From NCBI GenBank assembly GCA_963823165.1, contig CAWGKV010000040.1:62001-126000 (forward strand): a stretch of DNA of 64,000 bases, written 5' to 3'. This document shows, piece by piece, positions 25,283-36,000 of the stretch. The notes under the pieces are model-generated. The model saw only the letters and a list, made by a program, of their open reading frames with translations, did not search any database and was not told the DNA's origin. The position numbers and the translations under genes were made by a program. The DNA is from Roseiarcus sp963823165. Its GTDB lineage: Bacteria; Pseudomonadota; Alphaproteobacteria; Rhizobiales; Beijerinckiaceae. Position 1 is the stretch's first letter. Each line of letters starts with the position of its first letter.

Positions 25283-25717
25283 TCACTCGCGAGCGCGTTG
25301 GACGCCTCGCTCGAGGTTGAAGGTCATAACCGCGACGATCAGCGCCGCAAGCACGCCGCAGGCCGTACAGTAGAGCGAGGTTGCAAGCGCGACGAAGGAG
25401 GTCGCCCCGCCGGCCAGCGCATTCGCTTGCAGCGAGAGCCCAAACGCCGTGCCGAACAGGCCGAGCATCGGCAGAAGGCGCTCGGCAAGGTGGCCAAAGG
25501 ATGCGTCCGGGAGTCGCTTGCTATCGCCCACTTGCCATGTGAGCCGCCCGAGCCAGGTTGCCGAACCGATGAACAGGGCGCCGATTACGCTCGTCATCAT
25601 GGACTTGTCGTTCGCCCACACCGTCGCGAACACGCCATTCACGTGCGCGAACCAGGCGCCCGCGGCGACCGCGAGGCAAAGGACAAAATGCGACAGGAAA
25701 GTAATGCGCTTGGGCAT
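25283..25717 (-). CDS. MotA/TolQ/ExbB-like proton-channel protein
   Basis: 144-residue protein with about four membrane segments (about 8-25, 42-60, 80-99 and 106-130). The last two carry the family pattern: LPMLGLFGTAFGLSLQA then ALATSLYCTACGVLAALIVA, matching the LGLLGTV ... A-x-x-TT-x-G-L-x-A-I motif of MotA/TolQ/ExbB. The large cytoplasmic loop of longer members is mostly absent. With the following Asp-containing single-span protein it could form a small stator-like ion channel. It lies between the fibre and lysis genes. Confidence 0.75.
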   Translation of the reverse strand: MPKRITFLSHFVLCLAVAAGAWFAHVNGVFATVWANDKSMMTSVIGALFIGSATWLGRLTWQVGDSKRLPDASFGHLAERLLPMLGLFGTAFGLSLQANALAGGATSFVALATSLYCTACGVLAALIVAVMTFNLERGVQRARE

Positions 25718-25883
25718 TGACCCGCAACTCCATGGTGTCCTGGTAAAGGCAATAGATGGGCAAGAAATGAATTCTATGCGCCGCCCGCTGCTCCTCGCAC
25801 CATCGGGACATCGAGCATCCTACGTTTGCCGTCGCCGTGCGGGAGGCAGCCTGCGCCGAGACGCGCGCGGCAACCTTCCTCCA

Positions 25884-28800
25884 TCACTGGATCGACCCGG
25901 TGCAGGCCGAGAAGTCGACGGTCGGGTCGGAATTCCCGCTGACCTGCGCGGCGAGCATGTTGACGTTCGACAGCGGGTTGGTGCCGCCATGGCCGTCGCT
26001 CACCGCGCCGCCGGTCGCCGGCACGGCGAAGCCGTTCGAGCCGTTGCTGTTGACGGTCCAGGTCGAGCCAGTTCCGAAGCGGTTCTTGTTGGTACACCAG
26101 AAAGCGCCGTTCGGGTCCATCCAGTTGCCTTGCGAGACGAACGTGTCGGCGTAGCCCCACGAATAGTAATAGATTTCGGACGTGACCGCGCCCTGCCACA
26201 ACCCATTCAGCCAGCAGACTGCCGTGCCCGAACCGCAATTGCCGCTGAATGTGACTTCCGTCAGCGACGGGCCGCCGTCGAGCGACATCATGTCGAGCTG
26301 CGTCGTGTCATAGGTCGCATCGGCCCCATAGAGATAGTGGGCGAGGGCGGGGTAGTGTCCGCTTCCCACCGCGCCATTGAGAATTTTCGCCAAGTTGATC
26401 AACGTCGTCTGGTTGCAGGGTGAGTTGCCACCCGAGCATGTCGTCGGCGTCGCGCCCCAGACCTCAGTGCAGGAATTGTCCGCGCCCGAGCAGGCCGTCG
26501 AGCCGGCATAAGACTCCGTCGGCAGAGCTCACGCCGATCTGGACATACACCGTTCCGGTGTGGCCGTAGGCGCCGGATCCGGCGTAGCTGTTGTTGCACG
26601 GGCCGCCGCTGCAACCCGCGCCGATGTCCGACTTGAACACCACCGTCGTCGTGTTCGGCGTCGGCGCGGCCGTGTCGGTGAAGATGATCTCGGCGCCATC
26701 GGCAGGATTGGTGTTGAACGTCCCGGTCAGCTTGTTCGCCAGGGTGGCCTTGCGCGCCACCAAGGCGTTGGCCTGGTAGGCTATGGTGTTCCATGCCTCT
26801 GGGGCGCCCGCCGTGGTGATCGACGGGACGATCAGCGCCGTGACGGCGGGATTGACCGCCGTGGACGGCGCATACATCACATTGCGAGTGTTGTAGAGGT
26901 TGCCGATCGGCTTCGACACGCCGCCGCTGAGTTGCGCCGGGGTGAAGCTGACGGTGAGCGTGCCCGTGCTCTTGACCGGCAGGGCTGTTGCGAGAACCGG
27001 CGTCCCGGCGAGCGTGGTCGCGAATTCGCAAGAGCTGCTCGCGCCGCTGCCGGTGCAGGAGGTGACGTAATAGAGGTTCGACGAGCCCTGGAGGAGCCCG
27101 GTCCCGGTGAAGTTGCCGAGGCTATTCTCGAAATAGAACGACGAATTGACCGCCAGCGGAACGCCGGTGATCGCCGTTTTGCCGTTGGCGTCCGAAAGCG
27201 TCAGGCCGAAGGAATAGCCGCCGCCGGAATAGGCTAGCTCGGCTGAATCGAACTGGCTGGCGTAGCCGCTGGCGCAATAGTGGGTCGAGCCGGCGTAGAT
27301 CTGCGGCCAAGTGCCGCTCTGCGGCGGAACGCCGATATAGTTGCCGACCGGGGTCATAGTGACGGTTCCAGTCGGCGAACTCGAATAGGACAGGAAGGTC
27401 CCGGCGAGCGCGTGCGCGACGCTGTCGGCGATCTTGGCCGAGGATAGCGCCGTGCTCGCCGGGACAAGCCAATAGGTCGTGCTCGCGCTGATGCCGCCTG
27501 GCAAGGTTCCGGTCGATTGGAACTGCACCCCGACGACCTGCGCAGTCGTGAATTGCCCCATGACGTCGAAATTGACGGTCAGCGGGCTGCTGGTCGAGAA
27601 CGTCAGGCTGCCGGTCTGGCCCGGTGTTCCTGCATTGACGTAGCCGCGCGTGCCGACGAAGGGCGCAAAGACCGGCGACCCGTCCGCGCCGCCGACGCGG
27701 AACATCTGAAAGCTGAAGAGCAGTTGCCCCAGCGGCGGCGAGCAAGTCTGGCTGAACGTCCCCGCGGTGATGGCGAGTTCCGGCGGTGTCGAATAGGCGT
27801 TGCCCGCGCCGCAAGTCGTGTCTCCGTTTGAGCCCGGAGTGTCGCATTGCGACGAGATCGATCCAGCGGTGGAGCTGGAGGGCGCCGTCGAGCTGGCCCA
27901 GGAGATTGTCCCCGGCGCCCCGACGCCGAAGGTAAGCCCGTTGCTGGCCGAGGTCGCGACATTGAGCCCTTGCCCCTGCAGATAGGCTTCGCCGTGGGCC
28001 GTCGCGCCGTTCATCCCCTCCCAGTAATTGTTGTCGTAATGCCAGTTGCCGTTGTTGACCTGCGTCGGCTCGAACACCCGGCCGAAGTTTCCCTTGAAAT
28101 AGTTGTAATCGACATAGGCCCCACCGGCGCCGACCGTCCCGTTGATGGCGAAGTCGTTCTTCGGATAGAGATTGCTGGTGGAAAGGAACACGCTCGGCGC
28201 GGCAGGCCAGCCCATGCCGCCGTTAGGAAAATTGTTGACGTTGAAGTCCTGCAGCCATGCGACGTTGTCGTCTTCGGAGTTGAAATCGTTGCCGAGGAAG
28301 GCGACGGCGTAGCCAGAAATCGTGTCGTAGGCGCTGATGCCGTTGCAATAAGTCCCATAGTCGAATTGGTTGTCGAGGACCAGCGTCGTCTGGGTCGTGA
28401 CGGTGGCGGAGTTGCCGATGATCAGTTCAACGCAGGAGTGGAGACCAAAGTTCAGCGCCTCGACGTCGACCGGGCCACCTGAACAATTCAGGAGAAGGAA
28501 ATTACCGCTCGGCGTGTAGCCGGCGCGAGCGCCCTGACCCGGATAGCAGTTGGTCGCGCCGCCGAGATGCGTCGGCCCCGTCGTGGTGGCGCAGGCTCCG
28601 CCGAGCACCGCCGGGATATAGCCCGCGCCGTTCGGCAGGCCGGGGGTGAGCGTGCAGTTGGAACCCTGGTCGATCTGGTAGACCGTCGCGCTCGCGCAGC
28701 CGGTCGTGTAGGGATAGCCGCCGGAATTGTTGTCGCAGAGGACGGCGGCGACTTTGCCGTAATCCCCGACCGAGCCGCCGGACGCGCCGAAGACGTGCTG

Positions 28801-29259
28801 GCCCACGGCGAACTTGGCGGCGATCGGCGCGCCGGTGCCGTTCTGCACCTCGTCGGCGTAGGGGGTGGTGATCGTCGGCACAGAGCCGAACGAGGAATTG
28901 CTGGCGGAGAACGTGCAGCCGGCCGCGCTGCAGCCGCTCAACGGGTCGAGGACCGCCGTCGCGGTGTTTGCGCCGCAGGGATAGTCGACGCCGCAGAGGT
29001 TCCATGAAGGGCGCGCCGCGACGCCGGTCGTGGTGTAATCGACGCCGGTGTAGCCGGTGAAGAAGTTCGAGTGCTGAACGCCGTTCGCCCCGATCGCAGG
29101 TGCGTTGGCGCAGGCCCCGGCGTCGGTCGATGACACGTAAGGGCAGCCGCTGACGGTGGACGAAACGGTGAAGCCGCCGCTGAAATGCAGCGTCGCCGCG
29201 GACGCGAGCGTCGTCAGACAGACGAGCCAAAGGAGAGCGGCGAGAAGCGCGCGACGCAT
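25884..29259 (-). pseudogene. secreted beta-helix fibre/adhesin protein, frameshifted near its C-terminus
   Basis: Reads as one protein of about 1,125 residues split by a net one-base insertion near 26530. The upstream frame (29259-26464) ends in a nonsense tail after TVYVQIGV. The downstream frame continues LPTESYAGSTACSGADN ... TTLINLAKILNGAVGSG to 25884. It starts with a signal peptide (MRRALLAALLWLVCLTTLAS, ATG at 29259 overlapping the previous stop as TGATG). The central part (about 260-420) is Asn/Gly/Tyr-rich with right-handed beta-helix character (GTYCNGISAYDTISGYAVAF). A host-binding fibre is likely. Whether the shift is real or a sequencing error cannot be told here. Confidence 0.7.
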
Positions 29260-31004
29260 CAGAAATACTCCGTTGCGATGCAATATCCGCCGCCACCGGC
29301 GCCGCCCGTGCCGGGCGGGGAACTATTGGAGGTGATGGTCGAGCCACCCCCACCGCCGCCCGCTCCGTATCCGCCATTGCCTCCATTGCCGCCTGCCGTG
29401 CCATTCGTGATGCTTGAGCCGCCGCCTGCTCCGCCGGTGCCCCCCATGAGGCCGCCCGCTACGGGGACGGGAACTCCCGTCGACGAGCCGTTGCTCGGCA
29501 TGTTGCCGGCGCCGCCGCTGGTCCCGGTCCCGGCTGCGCCGTATGCCGGTTGCGGGACTATGTTGCCGGTTCCAAGCGGAACTCCGCTTGTCTGACCATT
29601 GAACGCGGCAGGAGCAGTCGATATGCCGCCCCCTGCGCCTCCGCCAGTCGCTGCGTAACCAGCGCCGCCGAAGAGGCCGCTCGCGCCCTGGGGATCACCG
29701 GCGCCTGGCCCGCCGACGCCGACGTAAACGACATTCGCTCCATTCGCGCCTGCGCCGCCAACTGTGCCTCCTATGGTCCCGGCCGCCCCGCCTGTCGAGC
29801 CGGTGGCGTTGCCTCCCGATGAGTTGTATCCTGCAGAGCCTCCGCCGCCGCTGCTCGCGGCGGATTGACCACCTGCGCCGCCGCCGCCAGCCCAGCCCTT
29901 GAGCAGCGAGCCGAAGGTCGTGACGCTACCGCCGCCTCCATTGCCACCTGCCGAAGCCGATCCTCCGGCCGGAGCAACTCCCGCCGTGCCGCCCGCGCCG
30001 ATGGTTACGGTCTGCGACGATCCGATCTCCGCCGCCGTAAACACGGCACGCGCGGCGCTCGCTGAGCCGCCGCCTCCGCCGCCGCTGTTCGCCGTGCCCG
30101 AAGCCGTAATGGCTCCGGAACCGCCACCGCCGCCACCGCCGATGCACGCGACGTCGACCGCCACCATGCCGGCTGTCGGCGTGTAGGGCGTTCCGGAGGC
30201 GTTGCAACCGTTCGTGCCGCTATAGTTCCAGCATTCCTGGTTGGTGACATGCGGGCCGCTCCCGCCCACGGACCAGGAAGGAACGCCGGACGAATTCTCC
30301 GAAAGGTAATTCGTGCCCGAAGTGTTGCCGGCGAGCGAGACCCAGCTCGAGCCGTTCCAATAGACAACGTCGCCCACGCGCGTCGGCGTCGGGAAGGAGC
30401 TACAAGCCGCCCAGGAGGGGACGCCGGAAACGCTCTCCTGCAAACAGTTCGTCCCCGAATTATTGCCGGCCAGCGTTCCCCAGCTCGCACCGCTCCAATA
30501 GAGCACGTCGCCCGCCCGCGTCGGCAGCGGGAAGGAGCGTGAAACGACGTTCCAATTGGCGCCGTCGCTCTGAATCGACGCCGACGAGCCGGGCGCGATG
30601 ACGAGGCTGGTCGTTCCGGTCGAAGAGAAATTTCCCCCGCCCGATGTGACCGTGACCGCGCCGGCCCCGGGATTGGCGAGCGTCGTCTCGAAGCCCGCGG
30701 TCGCCGTGGTCGCCGAAAGGCCAGCCTGCGCCACGCCCGAAGCATTGTTGAATACGATGAGGCTGCCGCAGTCGGTCGGGAGCATCGTGTCGGTCGCGCC
30801 CGTGACAGGCGAGCGGGCGACGCTCGGCAGGCCGCCGGTCAGCGTCACCGCGCCGGTCGATGGGCCCGACGTAGGGCATGACGTGGCGAGCGAAGAGACG
30901 CCAGCCGAGCCGCCGCCTCCGACGCTGCTGAATTGCGCCAGGGCCGGGCCCGGCAGGTTAGAGATGAGGGCGAGCGCGAGCGCCGCCCAGACGAGGCGTT
31001 TCAT
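29259..31004 (-). CDS. secreted Gly-rich phage fibre-like protein
   Basis: 581-residue protein with a signal peptide (MKRLVWAALALALISNLPGP, cleavage near ALAQ). There are two near-copies of a unit GDVLYWSGASWGTLAGNNSG / GDVVYWNGSSWVSLAGNTSG at about 170-235, and a long Gly/Ser/Ala-rich C-terminal half (about 285-575) with many GGGG runs, ending GGGGYCIATEYF. The Gly-rich C-terminal domain with the terminal aromatic residues is typical of phage tail proteins with Gly-rich collars. Shine-Dalgarno GGAGAAAG is upstream of the ATG at 31004. Confidence 0.75.
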   Translation of the reverse strand: MKRLVWAALALALISNLPGPALAQFSSVGGGGSAGVSSLATSCPTSGPSTGAVTLTGGLPSVARSPVTGATDTMLPTDCGSLIVFNNASGVAQAGLSATTATAGFETTLANPGAGAVTVTSGGGNFSSTGTTSLVIAPGSSASIQSDGANWNVVSRSFPLPTRAGDVLYWSGASWGTLAGNNSGTNCLQESVSGVPSWAACSSFPTPTRVGDVVYWNGSSWVSLAGNTSGTNYLSENSSGVPSWSVGGSGPHVTNQECWNYSGTNGCNASGTPYTPTAGMVAVDVACIGGGGGGGSGAITASGTANSGGGGGGSASAARAVFTAAEIGSSQTVTIGAGGTAGVAPAGGSASAGGNGGGGSVTTFGSLLKGWAGGGGAGGQSAASSGGGGSAGYNSSGGNATGSTGGAAGTIGGTVGGAGANGANVVYVGVGGPGAGDPQGASGLFGGAGYAATGGGAGGGISTAPAAFNGQTSGVPLGTGNIVPQPAYGAAGTGTSGGAGNMPSNGSSTGVPVPVAGGLMGGTGGAGGGSSITNGTAGGNGGNGGYGAGGGGGGSTITSNSSPPGTGGAGGGGYCIATEYF

Positions 31005-31030
31005 GGCTTTCTCCGGAGAATTTTGAGCGC

Positions 31031-31141
31031 TTAGGGCCTAGCCGCCCGCAGTCCGCAGGGCTTGGTCGCGAGGCCAGCTTTCTCGGTCACGGACGAACCG
31101 TTCCATTGCAGGTAGACGATGCGCTTGAGCCAAGTCTTCAC
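31031..31141 (-). CDS. 36-residue hypothetical peptide
   Basis: GTG start at 31141 overlapping the stop of the preceding small reading frame (GTGA). The product VKTWLKRIVYLQWNGSSVTE has no recognised domain and ends LRAARP. Support comes only from the coupling and from its place between two fibre genes. Confidence 0.35.
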   Translation of the reverse strand: MKTWLKRIVYLQWNGSSVTEKAGLATKPCGLRAARP

Positions 31142-31355
31142 AGGAGACCCCAATTAAGAGTCACGCAAGCCAGGGGTTGTGCGATTGGCGTGCCACAGGC
31201 GTAGGCCCCGCCAACAGGCGCAGAACCGGCTTTGCCGCTGCCCGGATTGAGCCCGAAGGCGCCGCCGATCTGCGCGCGGGCGTGCTTCGACGGGCTCAGG
31301 ACGAGGCGGAGAAAATCGCGAGGGCGACCGCGACGGCCGGGATGGCGCGTGTCAT
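31138..31355 (-). pseudogene. small exported protein, frameshifted and carrying a dispersed repeat
   Basis: Starts at 31355, overlapping the stop of the upstream fibre gene (TGATG), with a signal-peptide-like MTRAIPAVAVALAIFSASS, then hits a stop at 31296. A second frame continues with RAQIGGAFGLNPGSGKAGSA and ends at 31138, overlapping the next GTG. The break lies exactly in a TTCGACGGGCTCAGGACGAG element (31284-31303) that belongs to a well-known dispersed repeat type of alphaproteobacterial genomes. Confidence 0.45.
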
Positions 31356-32989
31356 CAGTTGTATTCCAGGTAGAGCGGGGTCGAAGCAGATGTCGCGATG
31401 CAGTTCAGCGCAGACGATGGAACGCCGGCCGTCGTCGGCCCCCATAGGGCCGATTGCCCCGCCGCCAATTGGAACGACCCGGCGCTGTTGGCGGCGGCCG
31501 TCGCGCCCCAGGCGCAGTAGATCGTGGCGCTGGCGGATTCGTTCTGCAGCTGGATGTGGTTCGTCGCCGTCGAGGCGGCGAGGCACTGCGCCGAGCTCGT
31601 GCCGACCGTGCAGCCGGGATAGGAGAAGGATCCGGTCTTCGGCGTCACCGGGATCGCCACGCCGCTCGCAGAACCCTGCACAGTGACGGCGGTCGCGGCG
31701 CTGGATCCGGGGGAACTTTGGACATTGGTCAGATGCGCGTCGGTCGCCGCGCCGTTGAGCGTGCCGAGATTGAAAGTTGGCGTCGCCGAATAGGCCGGCA
31801 GGCTGGCCAGCGATACCGGCTGCGTCGCCTGCCAGAAGGTCCCGGTGACCGGGACGGCGACGCCGCCGACGACGCCCTGGATGCCGATCGCCTGCGTCGC
31901 GCTCGTTCCCGCCGCGGTGTCGAGCGTCGCGCCCGCGTTGCCGAGGATGTTTACCTTGCCGATGGTGCTTGCGCCCGCCGCCAGCGCCGGCAGGCTGGCC
32001 AGGGAAACAGGCTGGGTGGATTGCCAGAAGGTTCCCGTCACCGGAAAGGTCCCGCCCGCGCCGGTCACGGTCCACGTCCCGCTCTCGGCGGCCTGGACGG
32101 CGAAGGTCCCGGCGTTGGTCACCGCCCGGCTTGCCGGCGCCTGCTCCAGGGCGGAAATCTCTTTCCACACCTGCATCGCCGAGACCGAAGTCGAGTCGGT
32201 CGCGGTCGATTTGGCGTCGGTTTTCGCGCCGACCAGCGCGTCGATCGCGGCGAGGTTGCCGCCGCTCTCCAGCGCGGCGCCGGTCGGCAGCGGCAGGCTC
32301 GCGGCGCTGATCGGCTGCGTCGCCTGCCAGAAGGTCCCGGTGACCGGGGTGGTCGGCATCGAAGCAATCGAGACCGGCTGCGTCGCCTGCCAGAAAGTTC
32401 CAGTGACGGGGAATGTGCCGCCCGCGCCGGTGACGAGCCAGGCCGACGCCCCGGCTGGCCCTTGGGTGACCGTTCCGCCTCCGCCTCCGCCGCTTCCGCC
32501 GCCGCCCGCGCCGGCAAAAATGCCGGAACCGCCGATCAGGTTGATCTGCGCCGTTCCGCCAATGCCGGTGCAATGGATTTGCGTCGCGCCGGCGGGGACG
32601 CCGATCTCCTGGCTCTGCGCGGCGGGCACATAATAGGCCGCGCCGGCGTCGGATGCCCCGAAGGTGCAGGTCGCCCCGTAGCTCGTGCTCGTGTTGACGA
32701 GAAGCACGCTCGCGCCGGTCGGCAGTGTCCCGGTCGCGCCGCTTGTCGTGGCGCTGATCGGCGTCCCGATCGCGCCGCTGTTGCTTTGGGTGAATGTGCC
32801 GAGGCTCGCCGAGAACGTGCCCGTCACATGGGCCGGATTCGAGACGCTGAACACCGGCCCGGAATTGTCGGTCGGGTCGACGACGACGACGCCCGGAACC
32901 GCAGTCCCGCCGGTGTCGCGATAGGTCTGCGCCAATGCTGGCGACGCGAGCGCGAGCGCTGCGCCGAAAAGAGCGTTTCGAAGTCTCAT
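31355..32989 (-). CDS. secreted phage fibre protein with VTGTFWQATQPVS repeats
   Basis: 544-residue protein. Signal peptide MRLRNALFGAALALASPALA (cleavage near ALAQ), then a beta-rich region containing seven or so copies of a VTGTFWQATQPVS-(I/L)ASLP unit (about 200-400), as found in many tail and surface proteins of alphaproteobacterial phages. Its C-terminal part (about 480-544) has the AQCLAASTATNHIQLQNESA type of beta strands. The start at 32989 is chosen so that the signal peptide is at the N-terminus. Confidence 0.8.
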   Translation of the reverse strand: MRLRNALFGAALALASPALAQTYRDTGGTAVPGVVVVDPTDNSGPVFSVSNPAHVTGTFSASLGTFTQSNSGAIGTPISATTSGATGTLPTGASVLLVNTSTSYGATCTFGASDAGAAYYVPAAQSQEIGVPAGATQIHCTGIGGTAQINLIGGSGIFAGAGGGGSGGGGGGTVTQGPAGASAWLVTGAGGTFPVTGTFWQATQPVSIASMPTTPVTGTFWQATQPISAASLPLPTGAALESGGNLAAIDALVGAKTDAKSTATDSTSVSAMQVWKEISALEQAPASRAVTNAGTFAVQAAESGTWTVTGAGGTFPVTGTFWQSTQPVSLASLPALAAGASTIGKVNILGNAGATLDTAAGTSATQAIGIQGVVGGVAVPVTGTFWQATQPVSLASLPAYSATPTFNLGTLNGAATDAHLTNVQSSPGSSAATAVTVQGSASGVAIPVTPKTGSFSYPGCTVGTSSAQCLAASTATNHIQLQNESASATIYCAWGATAAANSAGSFQLAAGQSALWGPTTAGVPSSALNCIATSASTPLYLEYN

Positions 32990-33063
32990 GCTAACTTTCC
33001 CGTTGGAGAAGCGCGGCGGGTCAGGGTGGTGACGCACTCGCCATCGCCGAACCTGACCCTTCG

Positions 33064-36000
33064 TCAGTTGACGCCGGGGTTGATCTTGACCGTGGCGCCG
33101 AGCAGCATGACGTAGTCAGTCGCCGTCGCCATCTCCAACTTAACCGTGAGCGTTTGCGCCGTCGTGGTGTCGATCGTCGCCAGCGCTGGAGCCCCGGATT
33201 GAGGAGCGAAGCCTCCCGAAGCGCCGTTCGTGGTCGTGATCAACTCCTGCGCGTTGGTCGTCCCGACGTTCCGGAAGCCCCAGTCGAACCCCGTCACGTG
33301 GTTGGTTGTGAACGTCCCGGTGTAAAAGCTGACCCCGCCATAGTAGACGGAAGCCGCCTTGTTGTTGGCCGTGTTGTTCCAGAGCAGCGTCCCGAGCACT
33401 TCGACTGCGTCGTATGGTCCGACCTGATACCCCGGAATGATGATCGAGTAGGAGGCGAGGTAGGTTCCTGTGGTCGTCGTATAGGACGCAGAGACCGTGT
33501 TGGAGAACGCTGTCGGGCTCGCCGGAATGGTCGGGTTGCCGCTCGAATAGACGTTGTTGTAGACCTTGCAGGCTGTGGTCGAGGAACATGTCGCGTAGAA
33601 CCATCCGGCCGCGTTGCTATTTCCCAGCGCGTTGGCCGCGAGATAAATATACATATTCGGGTATGTCTGATCGAGCGCCGTCCCGAGCGTAATGTCGCCG
33701 GCCGTATCGGTGACGCTGCCGTTCGGCGGCAGCAGGAATGGCAGAGAGGAACCCCCAAGCGTCGGATAGCAGTCGTTGATGTCGCCTTGGTTGCAGCGGA
33801 CATCGCCTTGCGAGCGACCCGCGTTGTTGACGACGTGGGAGAGGACGTTGTTCGTGCCGAAGGCATTATCGGTTACGACGAAGCCGGTCGCGCCGCTGTC
33901 GATCAGAACGGGCTCGGCATGATCAGTCGCCGACGGCTCGTCGCCAATCACATCGTCGACGATCCTCGTCCGCAGAGAGTTTGGCCCGATTTCGACAGCA
34001 GGGTATGTCCCCCGTGACAGCAGAGAATTGGCGACGATGCGGACGCCGGTGAAGGTGTCGTTGTGCCCGTTGGCGTAAATCCCGGCCTGGCCCGCGCTCT
34101 GAATGCGGCCTCCGAGCCAGGTGATTTCGGCGGGGGAGGCGATGTTGACCTCGCGTCCGTAGACCGAGCCGTTGAAGCTGCCTCGCCAGTCGCAGTAGCC
34201 TATGCAGTTCGTCATGACCAACTCGTCGCCCAGACTGAACTCGGCATCGGCCTGCAGCGTCAGGCCGGTGTTGGTCCGTGATTGCCCGCTATTGTTTTCG
34301 ACGACGTAGGCGTTGCCCTCGACTGACGAGAAGCCGCTTTCGCCGCGCAACTGGTCCATCGTGGCTACGCCGTTGATCTCCCATCCGATCCGGCTGAAGC
34401 CGCCGTTTCTTGTACCATCGCCAAAGGTGACCGTCTGCCCGAGATCGTTCCAGTAATTGTCCTGCGTCATCATGCAGCAGTTCGCAAAATTGAACGTGCT
34501 TTCATGGTCCCGGTCGGAGCAAGATGTGTAGCCGCCCGCCTTGTTGTTGTAACCCCAATTTCCCAGCCCGTAGGTGTGCTGGATGATGGCCGAGTTTGAC
34601 TGAACCTCCCGATACGCGCAGGGCGAGTAGCTGAATTGAACCTCATCTATAAAGAGGTTCGTGTTGCGAAAACTGTCGATGTCCCAGCCGCCAGACTTGT
34701 GCGGCTGGTCGTTAAACTGGATGTTTCGCACGCCGTTGCCGGCCTGCGGCCCGTTGGGGTTCGAGGCTCCCTGCCAGTTCCAGTTGACTTGGAGGGAGTC
34801 CTGCCAGCCCTGCGGGGTGAGCTGGGCGCATCCCCGGAAGGATTTCAGTTCGCCGACAAGGTGGACGCTGGGGCTGTTCATGAACAGCGGCGCTTCATAG
34901 TCATACGTCCCGCATGGCACCTTGACCTCCGAAACGACGTTCCCGGCGTTGGCTGTCGGCGCGGCGTTGATCGCGTTCTGCAGCTGCTCCTTCCACGAGT
35001 GCCCGGCCCAGGGCTTGCTCGTGCCGGCCGACCCGAACCCGGTCGTGGCGGGCGCGTTCGAGGCGTTGAGCGGCGTGCAGCCGGTGAACGCAGTGTCGAG
35101 CTGGCAGAGCGTGATCGTCTTCGATCCCGTATTGATCGCCCCGATCTGGCCGACGAGCCAATCCGGCTGGCCGCTCGCCGGGTGGGTCCAGGGGATATAG
35201 GAGGGAACCCAGCTCGCGCCCGAGCCGACCGCGCCGGCCGTCCCGAGGGCGTTCATGTCGGTGCCGTTGTCGTCGTATTCCGAGATGAGGGCGAGCGCGA
35301 TCGCGCCGCCCGTACCCGAGCCGATGCCGGAAATGCCCGAGACGTTGACGGTCGGAGGGCTGGTGCAGCCCGTTCCCGGCTGTGAAGGATCAATCCGGCC
35401 GGAAGTGATCGCGCCTCCCGAGACCGTGACGAAGCCGGCCGGTTCATAGGTGCAGCCGCCGCCGGTCGCGACCCATTGGTATGACCCGTTGGCGTACCCC
35501 GAGCCCGCCGCCGAGATCGTGAAGCTGATGAGCGACTTCGAGAAGCCGACGAAATACTCGCCCCGGCCGAGCGGGTCGCCGGCGCAGCTTTTCCAGATCG
35601 CCGCTGGCATGTCGGACGTGTATGGCGTGAAAGTGATCCAGACGTTGTTTTTCGACGACTGGTAGGCTTGCGCGTTGCTCACGGTGACGCTGGCCGGCGT
35701 CGACAGGCCGCCCTTGCCGTCGTCGGTTTCGAGGTAATAGGCGCAGCTCGTCGAGCCGAGCGTGCAGCCATGCGATACGCCGTCCGTCGCCGTGTCTGGG
35801 CCGCCGCAGGCCGTGGCCGTCACGCTCGCCGGCGCGGCCGCCGTGGTGCTCGGCCCGACCGTGTCGATATGGACGTTCTGCCCGACAACGAAGTCCCTCA
35901 GGTTGGCGACCGTCGCGACGTTGGTCCCCGACGTCATGCTGCTGACAGTGGTGGACGAGGTCGAGCCGAGCGCGCCGTAGCTCTGGACGTTGATCCCCCG

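Noticed and set aside
31750..32800. Repeated units that might be a CRISPR array or tandem DNA repeat
   Set aside because: The repeats are coding (TFWQATQP unit of a fibre protein), unequal in spacing and in frame; no palindromic CRISPR repeat or cas gene.
31454..33115. 553-codon open frame on the plus strand opposite a fibre gene
   Set aside because: It is antisense to a well-supported fibre gene; its product is an Arg/Gly-rich low-complexity chain, as expected from high G+C in the third codon position. No start context.
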